Assembly: GCA_030760725.1 (NCBI GenBank) | Contig: JASWHV010000001.1 | Coordinates: 22,379,928-22,443,927, forward strand | Source of the DNA: Neostapfia colusana | Taxonomy: Eukaryota > Streptophyta > Magnoliopsida > Poales > Poaceae | Direction of reading: 5' to 3' | Length of the DNA stretch: 64,000 nt | Shown here: one piece after another, positions 9,231-21,172 of the stretch | Layout: each line of letters opens with the position of its first letter | How positions within the stretch are numbered: position 1 is the stretch's first letter | Translations under genes and position numbers: made by a program | The notes under the pieces: model-generated | Databases searched by the model: none | Seen by the model: only the letters and a program-made list of their open reading frames with translations | Told to the model about the DNA's origin: nothing

Positions 9231-12037
9231 AAGATGTCCAGCCCCCATACGGCAAACGGCCATGAGGGTGGGATCATCTGTACCGCCTGAGCTGGTGTAT
9301 GGATCTGCTTGGCGTCGAACTGGCATGCCTTGCACCTCTCGACTAGCTTGACGGCATCCTGGAGTGCTGTCAGCCAGTAGAAGCCATGCCGGAAGGCTTT
9401 ACCGACAAGCGTGCGTGAGGAAGAGTGACTTCCACATTCACCTCCATGGATCTCAGCGAGCAAGTCGCAGCCTTCCGCCTGGGTTATGCACCGCAATAGG
9501 ATGTGGTTGGCGCCGCGCCGGTAGAGATCCCCCTCTACCAGCGCGTATCTCTTAGCCATACGCACGATCCGTTCAGCGGTTGCATGTTCATCAGGGAGGA
9601 TGTTGTCTTTCAAGTAGTCCCGGATCTCCGTGATCCATGCATCGGGTCTGATTTGAGCTTCTGGATCTTGAGTGCTGGGTTGCACGGAGTCCCCAGTGAC
9701 GCTTACGATCCTTGGCGGCATCCATGGCTGCAGGGCCGCCGGGACCGCCAGCTTCGAGGTGCTGGTCAAGCCCCCTTCGCCCGGCTCGGCGGGCCGGGCT
9801 GTGGGACGCAGCAACGTCCTCTCAAAAACTACTTTGGGCAGGGGAGCTCCGGTGGAAGCCTTCGTTGAAAGGTCGTCAGCTGCGGCATTGCCAGCGCGCG
9901 GTACGTGGCGCAGGTCCAAGGCGAGGAAGTCTTTCTCCAACATCTGCACGTGAAGCAGATATGCAGCTAGCTGTGTGTCATTGCAGGAGCATTCGCCCTT
10001 GACTTGCTTGATGACCAGCTGGGAGTCGCCCTGTGCCAACAACTGGCGAGCGCCTAAAGACAGGGCTGTCTGCAGGCCAAAGATGAGTGCTTCATACTCT
10101 GCCATGTTGTTGGTTGCCTTGAAATTTAGACGCACCATGTACCCAAACTGTTCCCCCGATGGCATGAGGAGCAGTACGCCGGCACCGGCCCCCTGCTTTC
10201 GCGAGGAGATATCGAAGAAAAGCGTCCAGTGGGGCTCGGTGAAGACCGGAGCTTGGTGCTCTGGTTCACCGTCTTCGTGGCCCCCTGGGTCAGTCTTCGT
10301 CGGTGTCCACTCTGCTACAAAGTCGGCCAGTGCTTGGCTTTTGACTGCATGGCGTGGAAGGAAGTCCAGCACGAACTCCACCAGCTCCGCCGCCCATCTA
10401 GCAACGTTGCCAGTCGCATGGGGGCTGTGAAGAATCGTCTTCAGTGGATAGGAGGTGACTACCGAGACCCGGTGGGCCTGGAAGTAATGGCGGAGCTTCC
10501 TGGAGGCCACGAGCACCGCATACAGCAGCTTGTGGACTTCTAGGTACCTTGTCTTGGCATCATGAAGTACTTCGCTGATGTAGTAGACGGGCCTCTGGAT
10601 GGTTCGAACCCTCTCTCTCAGGTCTGGGAGGTCTTCATCCATTGGCCCTGGCCCGCTGGAGGTGAGTGGACCCATGGGGGCCTCCGGGAGTTGGAACCCG
10701 GAGGCCCTTAAGCTATCTTGGCTCTCCGGGGGGCCCCGCAGGTTCTCCGGGAGCTCCGGAGGGTCTTTAGGGATCTTCGGGAGGTCCCGTTGGGCCCCCA
10801 AGGGGTCCCACAGGACCCCCGGGGGTTTATCTTGGTGGTCCGGGAGACCGCCCTGGACCTCCGGGAGGTTGCCTTGGAGGTCCGAGAGACCGTCTCGGTC
10901 CTGCGGGGCCTCCTGGCGTCTGTCTTCTGCTGCCGGAGCAGGTCGTGAAGGTGAGAGGTCCGGCCGCTCTGCGACGAGGACCATACTCACCACCTCTGTT
11001 GTTGCCGTGATGTAGAGCAACAGGTGCTCTCCGGGCTCTAGGGCTACCATGATAGGCAGGGTCGTCAGGAGCCGCTTCAACTCCTAGAAAGTCTCTTCTG
11101 CTTCGTCAGTCCAGGCAAATGGGCCAGACTTGCGCAGGAGCTTAAAGAAAGGGAGTGCCCGCTCTGCTAGCCTCGGTATAAACCGACTCAGCGCAGCTAG
11201 GCATCCCGTGACTTTCTGGACATCTTTGACGCGGGCAGGAGGCCGCATCATGTCGATGGCCTTGATCTTCTCTGGGTTGGCCTTGATCCCCCGGTGCGAG
11301 ACCAGGAATCATAAGAGCTTCCTAGAGGACACACCGAACACACATTTGTCGGGGTTCATCTAGGTGCGCGTAGAGCGCAATTTGTCAAAAACTAAGGCTA
11401 GGTTATCTAACAAAGATGAACCCTGCTTGACCTTGACAACGATGTCATCGACGTACACCTCAACTAAGTCTCTTATTAACTCCCCAAAGGTTTTGTGCAT
11501 CACTCGCACAAAGGTGTGGAGAGCATTCTTTAGGCCGTAAGGCATAGACACATAACAATAAAGGCCATCTACTGTGATGAAGGAGGTGTGCTCTTCATCC
11601 TCCCTAGACATGGGGATCTGATGGAAACCCGAGTAGGCTTCTAGGAAGCACAGCATATCACAGCCTAATGTTGAGTCTACTATTTGATCTATTCTAGGGA
11701 AAGGGAATGGATCTTTGGGACATGCCTTATTGAGACTGGTGTAGTCGATGCACATCCGGAGCTTTCCGCCGGCCTTCGGGGCAACGACAGGGTTCGCCAA
11801 CCACCGGGGGTGGTGGGCTTCCCGTATGAAGCCGGCGTCCAGCAGCTTCTTGATTTCTTCACGAATGAAGTTTTGCTGCTCGATGGACTCCTTGCGGGGC
11901 TTCTGTTGAACTGGCCGGGCGTCGGGGAAGACTTTTAAGTGGTGCTCGATCACCTCCCTGGGGATCCCCGGCATCTGTGACGGCTGCCATGCAAATACGT
12001 CAACGCTGTGCCGGAGGAAGGTGACGAGCACGCCTTC
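9231..12037 (-). pseudogene. Element B pol: RT, RNase H, archaeal RNase H, integrase N-terminus
   Basis: Read leftwards from 12037: RT with CIDYTSLNKACPKDPFPFP, GFHQIPM and the catalytic YVDD; a stop in RSTRT*MNP, a second a little later (LL*FLVS) and a third at 11081-11083. From 11080 to the A insertion the frame is open: the end of the RT connection, RNase H with a low-complexity insert (about 10605-10965), YYISEVLHDAKTRY, then the second RNase H with LFFDISS, NNMAEYEAL, QGDSQL and NAAADDLS (catalytic D-E-D-D), then the integrase zinc region (HGGECGSH, CKACQ) and the first catalytic aspartate in WGLDILG. The frame then runs on into the antisense of A's LTR, a chimera with no meaning. The family role is reverse transcription and integration; this copy is dead. 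Confidence 0.88.
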
Positions 12038-14583
12038 CTATTTTCTATCCAGGCCCCTGGCTACCCGGGTGGTCTGGGTGGCTTCGGCGCCGACTTGGAT
12101 GACCTTTAAGGGGACGCCGCCCTTGTCGAGGGGTTGCACCCGGGGTGCTGTGGTGGAGGCACGGTGGCGTGCGCTCGGGTGGAGCTGGTCCGGCTCTGCA
12201 CTGCCAGGGGCTGGTGCCCCAGCTGTTGCGAGCGCTTGGAGTTTCTCTAAGGCCGACACTGCAGCAGTGCGGTCTCCACGAATCCTGAGGACGCCCGTTG
12301 GTGTAGGCATCTTTAGGACGAGGTAGCCGTAGTTGGCTACTGCCATGAATCGGTACAGGGCTGGCCTGCCAATTATGGCGTTGAAGGGGAGGTCGATCTC
12401 CGCTACGTCGAACAGAATGTATTCTGTCCGATAGCTGTCCGGAGCTCCGAAGGTCACCGGGAGGCTGATGTTGCTGTAGGGAACGACCTGTCCCGGCCCT
12501 ACCCCTGAGAACGGGCTCGACAGGGTGAGCTTGGCCATCGGGATCTGCAGCTTCTGGAAAGCTGCACGGCTGATGAGGTTCAGCCCAGCTCCACCATCTA
12601 CCAAAACGTGGTACATCCTCACGTTGGCGATGGTCGGAGCTACCAAGAGCGGTAGTTGGCCGGCCCCAGTCATGTTCCTGGGGCAGTCGGTGGCGTCAAA
12701 GCTGATGGGGGTTCCCATCCACTTGAGGTGCGGTGCGGCACTTGGGAGTGGAGCCACCGACGCTACAGCTCAGCGCAGAGTCTTGACTGTGCTTCGAGAC
12801 GAGGGGTCGGCGGACCCGCCGTATATGATGTAGAGCTTCTTTCGACGCTCATCATCGCTGGAGCTGGAGTTCTCATGGTTGTGTACCGCCTTCACGGCGC
12901 GCTGAGGCTCCTGGAACTCCACTTGGTGGTCGGCGCTGTTCGGGACGTCGACCTCCTGCTTGCCCTCCCTTGGACTGAAGGGTGGGGCGTCAGTCCGCTG
13001 CTGCTTCCCTTTGCGGAAGCGCTCTGCGAGCTTCCGGATCTCCCGGCACTCGGCAGTAGTGTGGCGACAGCTGCTGTGCACGGGGCATATCTTGTCTTGA
13101 TCACCTTCTGGGATTGGTGACCTTCGCTGCCTCTTGTCAGGGCGCGGCCCCCGAGCCCCACTGAGTGCCGCTGCTGCGGCGACTGGAGCTGAGGTCGGTG
13201 ATTCTATCTTGCCTCTGCCTCGGTTCTTGGCCTTCTTGCTGCCTCCATAGGGAGTAGGGCAAGATCCGGGCTGTCCTCCTGACTCGGAGGATGGCAGTGA
13301 GTGCCAGTTTCGCCCTTCGGCTGCTCTGGCGCACTTGTCTGCCAGGCTGAAGAGCTCGGAGACATCGCGGACCTCTCTGGTCGCGAGCTTCTTGAGCATC
13401 TTGTTGTCCCGGACGCCTTGCCGGAATGCCACCACCACAGAAGCATTTTGGATGTGTGGGATGGTGTTCCGCACCTGGGAGAACCGCTGGATGAAGGAGC
13501 GCAGCGACTCCCCCGGTTGTTGCTGGATGGCGTGGAGGTCGAGCTCCGTGCCAGGCCGGGTGTAGGAACTGCCGAAGTAGGCGATGAACTGTCGGCAGAG
13601 CTCTCCCCAGGAAGTTTTGGAACCCTGGGGGAGGTTCATGAGTCAAGACCGAGCTGGACCGGTCAAGGCGACAGGGAAGTAATTGGCCATGACGGCCTCA
13701 TTCCCTCCTGCGGCAAGTACGGCGGTGGAGTAGATCTGGAGGAACTCCGCCGGGTTGACGCTGCCGTCGTACTTCTCGGGCAGGTGCGGCCGAAACTTGC
13801 GCGGCCACCTCGCGAAGCGAAGGTGGGGCGCAAGGGCCGCACATCCTGCTCCTGTTGCCGCAGGTATTGGTGTCGCGAACGCTTGGTTCGCACCTGGCAT
13901 AGTGTACCCCGGTATGGGCAAGGCTGGCCATAGGCCGGGGGCGCCGTTTGCAGGACATATGACTGTGGCATATTCTGCGCGGCGTAAGCCTGGGGCAGAG
14001 ATCGCGTGGCGAAAGTCTGCTCTTCAGGCTGGGTCGAGGCCGACGTCACGCTTTCGCCAGCCTCTTGGTTGCGACGCCTTTCTCGGCGTTGCTCGAGGTA
14101 TACCCGGGCATCTTGGCCCAAGTGACACCGTTCCAGCTCTGTCCTCAGATCCGTTGACTGGAGCCTGGTGGAGCCGGAATCTGCCGTCTGCTCACAAACC
14201 ATTGGCGTGCGCATCAGCAACACAGCCGGTTGGCCGGAGCGTCGTCCCCGCCGAAGTCGAGGGTTTGCGGCCGCAACGACGAGACGGTCTACCTCGCGAA
14301 TCCACTGCTGGGTCGCTGCCTGAGGCGCGTCCCCAGCAGGCGGATTGTGCAGTAGCGCTCTTGCTGCAGCTAGCGCACCCCCGCCGGGTACGCCCAGCGC
14401 TACTGAAGACCTGACGCTGGTTGGAGCCTGCATTGCCGGGGTCGGCGCTGCCAGAGCCGGTTGCTGGCTCCCAGCTTGCGCCGACACACTCCGTCCTGAG
14501 TGTGTCGACATGTACTCCCCCCTGGTCACGGTTCACCACGAACACGGGGGAGGAGAGTTTGCCGCTGAAGGAATCTTGGTCAT
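12038..14583 (-). pseudogene. Element B gag-protease
   Basis: The start is the ATG at 14583-14581 by comparison with element I. An early TGA follows (SPPPCSW*), then the gag N-terminus (GEYMSTHSGRSVSAQAGSQQP). A frameshift occurs near 13925 (1 base lost after PPAYG), then the capsid domain with LPEKYDGSVNPAEFLQIY. TGG has become TGA at 13640-13642 (ARS*LMN). A Tat-type zinc motif follows (CPVHSSCRHTTAECREI, C-H-H-C). CGA has become TGA at 12767-12769 before the protease, whose active site reads LVDGGAGLNLIS. The frame ends in GLDRK and a TAG at 12038-12040, a stop also present in element I. Confidence 0.87.
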
Positions 14584-14617
14584 CTTCGTCGGCGGAAACT
14601 CGTCGCGCAAGGGAAAG

Positions 14618-14638
14618 CCCCCTACCTGGCGCGCCAAA
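14618..14638 (-). other. Primer-binding site of element B
   Basis: On the minus strand TTTGGCGCGCCAGGTAGGG follows the 5' LTR directly. Confidence 0.8.
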
Positions 14639-14940
14639 TGTCGAAGTGTTCGGTCGACACTTCCTGCGGGCCTGCACTGAGCAGCCCGCGGAGTTTCTTT
14701 TTTCGGTGGGGCTAGTCACTTGCGGAGAGCTTGAGCGTATGGACGAGTTAGGAAGAGCTTGACACGGCGAGTTTTACGTGGTTCAGGCCGCCGGAGCGTA
14801 AAACCCTACGTCCACGGTGAGCTATGGAGCTTGATGTATTGCTTGCTGCTCAGAACCGGAGTCCTGAGCTTGGGGATGACTGATGTCTAGCGTATGAGTT
14901 GCGGGCGTGCGAACCCTTGCTAACGTCGCCTACCCGAGCC

Positions 14941-14947
14941 CTTTATA
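14941..14947 (-). promoter_or_regulatory. TATA box of element B 5' LTR
   Basis: TATAAAG on the minus strand; other copies have TATAAAA. Its upstream promoter half is now 14.4 kb away because K is inserted in between. Confidence 0.6.
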
Positions 14948-15331
14948 GTCTAAGACTCGGGTGGCTTACAAGGGGGGCCCGGGACCAAACAGGTGGTCCC
15001 GGGGAGATTGACTGTTATCTATCGTATCTGCAGTTATGCCGGTAGTTGTCTCTGGCGAAGGTTTCTGAGTCTTCGTCTTGCAGCCCTGCCCATGCCGCAT
15101 GCTAGTCGTAGTGGTCGATGTCGGCGGGGGCGGCATGGGATGTCTTGTCGCTGCGTTTATTGGCTGGCAGGCTCTGACACTGCGCACCAGTCTGTGATGC
15201 GACTGGGCGCAACGGCAACTGACAGAGGCGTGCTCCGCGTCTCCGCGACTTGGGAAGACGCGGGCCTTGAATACCTTGTACTGGCAAAGTATGGGGCATC
15301 TTTACGCCCGTTGCCTACCGCTCGGGGGCAG

Positions 15332-15336
15332 GCAGC
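15332..15336. repeat. TSD of element K, left copy
   Basis: gcagc, matched at 29766-29770. The intact sequence GGGGCAGGCAGCGCTGTTC is seen in the LTR of C near 31396-31414. Confidence 0.95.
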
Positions 15337-18300
15337 TGTAAAAGCCCAAAAAAAGGGACTTGCAAAATTTTCTCTTCACCTCACAACACCACAGTTTTTA
15401 TTGTGGATATCTTAGGAAAAAGTGTGAAGAGCAAGTAACCTCCATCAAAAGGGTAATTAGAGGGGAAAGTCTACACTTTCACAAAGTAGAATTTCTACAC
15501 ATGAACATGAGAGCTTGAGCTCACCCCTAGTACTTGAAAAGTCTTGGGAAGGTTCAAGCCAAATTTCATGTAAATCCAACACTTTTTGAGGCACTTTTGG
15601 AGGTGATTGAAAAAGAGGCCAATTTGAATGTGAATTCAAATTGCAGCAACTTTCACCACTCAAATTCAAAAGTTAGCTTCATATTCAAACTCAGCACATT
15701 TTTCTGAGTAAGCTCACCAATTTTCATCTCCATTGGAGCTCATCTTGTCAAGAGCTAAATTTGCAAGAATTCAAAACTGAATTTGAATTTCAGTTTAAAT
15801 ATGAAGCACATTTAACCAAACAAAGTTTGAATTTGAGAATTCAAATTCAAACAAAGACTTGGGAGCTAAGTCTCACATTAAATTGTGAGTAGCTGGTGGG
15901 ATAATTAACAGAAACAGAAAAGAAATATTAGGGAAAAAGAAGAAAGGGGGGAGGCTCACAGGTCAGTGGCACACATGAGGGGCAGTCGGTTGCTGCAGCC
16001 GACCCCGAATTCGCGCGCAAGCCAGGGAACGGCGGCGAGCCACTGAGGCAGCAATCGGCCACCTCACGGTGCCAAACCGCGGCTTAAAGGCCAGCGCACA
16101 GCCCACGCCGCCTTCCTCCTGCTTTCCAAACGAGACCCCCCCCCCTACCGAGCTCCTTCCTCGTTTCCGCGCGAGCACAGAAACGCCGCCCTCTCTGATC
16201 GCCGGCGTCCGGCCAGCACAGGCGCGCTCGTGACCGACGAGCCACATAAGAAAGGACCGCCTTAAGGTGCTGATTCTTCTAGCCCCTACCGTTCTTCATT
16301 TCATGGGCTGTCGAGGGAGTATTTCGCCGGGAAAGCTTCGGGTGTCTTGAGGACGAGCTCCCACAAAATCCCAAAATTCGTGGGGGTTAGATCATCACCG
16401 GGCAAACCGAGTCATGCACACGCTCTATACACGGCCACGACCACCTAGGATCGAAAACCAGTAAGAACCGTGGGCTAGGTTTATGGTTCTAGAAGTTTTC
16501 TGAAGCACAGCCGATATCCGGCCTAGGTCGCCGATGAGGTTGTGGTTACCGCCGTTTTCACGGGGATCGGTGTCCATGTCCGTGACCAGCAGGTGTCAGC
16601 GGAGCTCCCCGAGCAAACCGCAACGAAAAAGGTGCGTGGGATGCCGAGTTGGACGTCGCCGGTGAGCTCCCGGCCGCTGTTGCCGTCGGGAGCACTGTTC
16701 CGGTGGTTGACAAGTTCTGGGGAGGGCACCACCGTGTTCCTCAGGCCGAGATAGGCACTGGCGGCGAGATTCAGCAAGCTCCGAGGACCGGAACCCCTCT
16801 CCGGCGAGAGCTCCGGCGAGCATGGCGGCGGGGTCGCGCGGGTGGCCAGAGGAAGACGAAGGGGTAGGTCCCACACGTCAGCGGCTGGAGATAAATGGGT
16901 GGGATTCTCTGTGGTCTGGGATCCAGTGCGGCCACGCGGGAAGTAGTCTGTGGCCCCGTGTGGCTCGGCTCCAGCGGTCGACACGTGTGCGTGGACCCAC
17001 CCGCAGGATTTAAACATTTTTGGAATTTCCAGTTTTAGTGCAAACTTTAGAACCCCATAACTTTTGCTAGGAAGCTCCAAATTTTGTGATTCAAATTGGG
17101 TTGGATTCATCTTGCCTAGCTCTGTCCAGATATACATCCCAATTTGTATGAAACCCATTAATTAATTCTGGAAAATTCTTTAAACTTTTCAGAAAAAGAA
17201 TTTTAGAGGGAGTTTGGTTCATCCAAAAATCCCCAAATTTTTCCAGAATGTTCTTTAGGACATTAGTAAACCCCTGTAAAAGTTTCAGATCATTTGGAGT
17301 TGATTTGGTCAGAGCAACTCAAATTGGAAGGTGCTGTGTTCATTTGAATACAGAAACATTTTCAGAGAATTTCCAAAACTTGGAAATTCAGTTCTGGGCA
17401 AATATTAACCCCAAAAATGTTAGGAAAATTCATGCAAACTCTATGAGCTATAATTGAAATTGTAGTTCATTAATTTGAGCATGAACAGGGGTATTACCTC
17501 AGAATAAATTCTTCCTTGCTGATTTGCCAAGAGAATTATTCTGAGCAAACCACTCCATGAAAAGTGCTAATGTTTGGTCCAGAGAGTTTTCTTGTGACAA
17601 GGAACTCACACAAAAATTCTCAGCTCCATTGGAGCTCTAGATCACCCCTGTCCTGTTTAACCACTTAAGGGATTAATATGGAATAGGGGGAAAACCACTT
17701 AGCATTTAACCATGTGATTAAGTCCAAGCCAAACCACCAACACCAGTTCATCTTTAGATTCTTAAACAAAGTTCCAGGTGTTAGAGGCTGGTTATTAGAA
17801 CTAATAGTAGAAGTCTTACTCTAAAACTCACATTTGCATCTAAATTAACATGTAGTATTTCATTAACGTGTAGCCGTTGAAGAAGAGACTCCGGAAGTGC
17901 CGGACTTCCTTCTTCCGGACGAAGACTTAACCCCTAACCAGCAGCAACAAGGCAAGCCCCGGTTTGCATTAACCCTTTCATAAGTTTTACTTTGTTTACA
18001 TGCGTCATATGAAGTATGTTTGTGCATTAGGTATAGGATGGGTGGAACCCCACTTGCATAACCAGAATTTTTTTTCCTAAGAGTGAGGGTAGTGTCTAAG
18101 ACCTCGAGTAGACAGGCTATGCTTAATAATTCATAGGGCTTCGGTACAAGTCGAGTAGTTGGAATCTACTCGCGAGATAGGCTTGGGACGCACGGTTCGG
18201 TTGAGTGAGGTGAGATCACATTAGTAATGAATATGAGACTGGGCAGGGGCTAGGGCGCAGCAAGAGGGAGTCTTGTGTGCGCAGCCCTGTCCGTGTCGAT

Positions 18301-19332
18301 TGAGGACCGAGCCGTGTGCGGCCCACGCTGATCAAGTTTGAACGTACCGAAGGCATATCGGATATATGGGCCCCGATAAACCGATGTAGCCTAAACCTCC
18401 GGGCATCGAGGCATAACGCACCGATTTATAGGTGTAGGCTGAGGGCAGCAAGGTGGAAATCTGCCAACGGGCATAGAGAGATGCTCCGTGTGGGGAACCT
18501 CCTGCTCGTTTCAGTGCGACCGGTTCGACGTTTGGGCTGTTGGGTGAAAGGTTGTCCCGTACGACATCGAGTGAGTGTGCTGTGCAGCTCCACGGGTGGG
18601 CGTACGTGACGTGCTCTTTGGGTTTCCCTGCAGGTGTATATCGAGTCGATTCGCCGTCCCTCACGGTGAAGAGTACCACTTGGTCACTGAGTCGTGACGT
18701 AGATTAATGGATGAAACCTGTTGATTCAATAATGCTGGTTGATATAATTGTATTGCTACATGTGTGCCACCAAATACTGCTTACTAAATTTCAGATTTCA
18801 TGAACTGTTAACTTGTTGCTAAAAGATGAACTAAGGATGAACTTGTAGGCGTGTCCTTTTGCTGAAATGTTACTATCCTATGTCCATGGTACCCCTCATG
18901 TAGAGTTTCATGCTTAGGTGAGTCGGTTAAGCCTTGCTGAGCCTTCGTGGTCACGGTTGCTGCTTAAGTGTTTTTCAGGTGAGGAGCCACCCACGGACTC
19001 GGAGTACGAGTCCACCGGCGAGGGTTACCCTCCGTCGGGGACCACGGCTGAGTGGGAGCCATACACGCCGCGCTGAGCTGAGGAGTGCAGCTAGTGTGGG
19101 TTGCCCTAGGGCTGGGCAACCAACTTTTGCTAAATAGGTGGGCGTGAGTTGTATAGTGTAGACTTCCGCTGTGTAATATAAACAATAGTTGTAACTGAAG
19201 TTTGTACCTGTTTGTACAGTTTCAGTTTTTTCCCATGTAATATATTATGTTCTTATGACGTGTGCTGTCGGGTGTCGCATCGCGTGGCACCACCCTCTGC
19301 GATCCTGGATGAGCGGATTCCGGTCCGCCACA
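15337..19332 (+). repeat. Element K 5' LTR
   Basis: TGTAAAAGCCC... to CCGCCACA. AT-rich flanks enclose a GC-rich central block (about 15960-17010), probably the promoter and transcription start region; no certain TATA box was identified. Two ORFs of about 200 codons in the block are not credible genes. Compared with the 3' LTR there are scattered substitutions and small indels only. Confidence 0.93.
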
Positions 19333-19335
19333 CCC

Positions 19336-19347
19336 TGGTATCAGAGC
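19336..19347 (+). other. Primer-binding site of element K (initiator tRNA-Met)
   Basis: TGGTATCAGAGC starts three bases after the LTR. It is complementary to the 3' end of plant initiator tRNA-Met and typical of chromoviruses. Confidence 0.93.
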
Positions 19348-21172
19348 TGCATTGGGGATAGCACAGTACTTAAGGACTACATTATGGGAAAACTTAGGTT
19401 ACGGTGAGGAATCGGTAGTTGCCCAAATAAGGACTATATTAGCATAGTTACTTAAAGTGGAAAAGACTAACCTATGTGTTATAATTCTGAATTTCAATTA
19501 TGTAACGACGCACCTACGCTCTGGTAAGTATGGTAAGGAACGCCACCGAAAGCGGTTCAATTTCGGTTAGCTCCCCTGACGAGGAACGTGGTTCAGGGAC
19601 TGATCTCACAGCTCGGTGTGAGACGTCAATATGAAACTCTTGGACTCTTCATGTCCCTGAGTTCATATGAAACGCTGATCCCTAGCGTGCGTTAGGCAAG
19701 TAAGTGGAGACCCCATCGCGTGGTCAGTAACGCGAGAGTGTGTTCGTCTGGAAATAGCCCAGGAGGACATACGCAGCGCTTGCCATCGGCGTGCCCTGCA
19801 GGGCAGTAGGTGGTATCTGTTGGGTTGATAACATTCCTAACCGTGACGACCCGTTCATGACATACTCGGGTTCCTCGTCGTGTGGTGTTGAAACACGATC
19901 ACGTACCTTGAGGACGTGACCTAGCTCAAGGACGGCCGTATGACAATGATACGGGCGTTTGTATTTACTTTTAAATATGGAACTGCCTGAAATGAACAAC
20001 CTTTGAGTGCACCATTATTGTGTGGTCTTCAGCAGGTACTAACCACGTAAGTATCCGTGTAGTAAACGTGTCCGAGAGACCGTTTAGTGCCACATTTGAG
20101 ACGTATATGCCGGTAAAATCCGGTTAGGATTTTCTGTGGTGAGGAACGCAGTACCGAGACATTGTAGGCATATGCATGAAAATATTGAAAACAAGGAACT
20201 AAAATCATTAGGTTCAACAATTAAGACCCTGGTTGGGTATAAGAATGGGATAGTGGACCAGGATAGCTAAAGGGTTGAAAAACAGAGTGCTCTGTTTTGG
20301 ACAGCAAGATTGCTGATCTTCAACAGGGCATAACTCACCGGTCTTTTATCCCAGAGGGGTGTGCTATATAGTTCTGGAAAGGTATTCAAGTACTCTACGA
20401 CTTTGTTGTAGACTTCCAGAGCTGAAACTCGCCTTAAGATGGCTGAAATCCCAGAGGAATGTAAACTGTCCAGAACCAGGGCAGAGTGAAACATCCTCTG
20501 AACTGATCTGTTTTCGAACATAACTCCCAGAAGAAAAATCTAAAATTGTCATATATTACATCCTTAGAAAGAGTAGAAGATGTGTGACATTTTTGCAATT
20601 CAAAGTTCCTGAAATTTCAGCACAGAATTTAGTGGAAATCAGGGTTGAAAACAGCCACTTCCCAGGGAGGTGCTGTTGAAATTCTTCCAGAAATTCTGCT
20701 GACTTTGAATTAGCATAACTTCTTAACCAAAGCTGATCTGAGGGAAAATGAGTACTCGTTGTAAAGATACTGAAGTTAACTTTAACTTTGGTATTCAACT
20801 TGAGTCATGAAAATGCCCAGAACCAGATCAAAACTTGGAATAGGTAGAAACTGGTCATTCTGACAGCAGAATGACAGTTGAGCTCATTGGAGAGGGTGTT
20901 GTACCCTAAGGGTGGTATGCGTGATGACAACGCGATAGTAATGTCTCGTAGTGATCAAACCTAGTTATGTTGAGCTTCCAAAGTGGAGGTTCATCAAGTT
21001 TGATTAAACTAGCTTGTGTTTGGTCTGGTAATGGTGTAGCTTGTGTAAAGTTATTACATTATCTACATACGAGATGTATCGCATGAATTATTGTCATTAT
21101 GTTTTACGCCTATTTTCTTTGGACTGCATGCAAAATGTTGTGGGACTGATGATTATTGTCGAATGGTTGCAG
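19348..21172 (+). other. Element K leader with candidate intron 19524-21172
   Basis: A 1.8-kb untranslated leader. A block from about 19500 to 20170 is closely matched in element J (minus strand, about 54400-55075), although their LTRs are much more diverged. It holds a donor-like CTG/GTAAGT at 19524 and an acceptor-like TTGCAG ending at 21172, immediately before the gag ATG. Many ATGs occur in the leader and would hinder scanning unless removed by splicing. Splicing is inferred. Confidence 0.6.

Larger units (their letters stand above)
14639..15336 (-). repeat. Element B 5' LTR, proximal part (split by K)
   Basis: On the minus strand this ends TTCGACA at 14639. The rest of the LTR is 29771-30156 beyond element K. 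Joined with one TSD copy it is 1084 bases, the same length as the LTR of C. It contains the TATA box, CCAAT and the terminal hairpin. Confidence 0.9.

Noticed and set aside
13301..13933. 210-codon plus-strand ORF (also 42402-43457 on the minus strand of I)
   Set aside because: Antisense shadow of the gag capsid region. The same shadow appears opposite gag in several copies and follows codon bias, unlike the antisense ORF of F, which has no sense gene opposite it.
16523..17158. 211-codon minus-strand ORF in K's LTR, also at 26954-27568
   Set aside because: Presence in both LTRs follows from their common origin and is not evidence of selection; no family was recognised.
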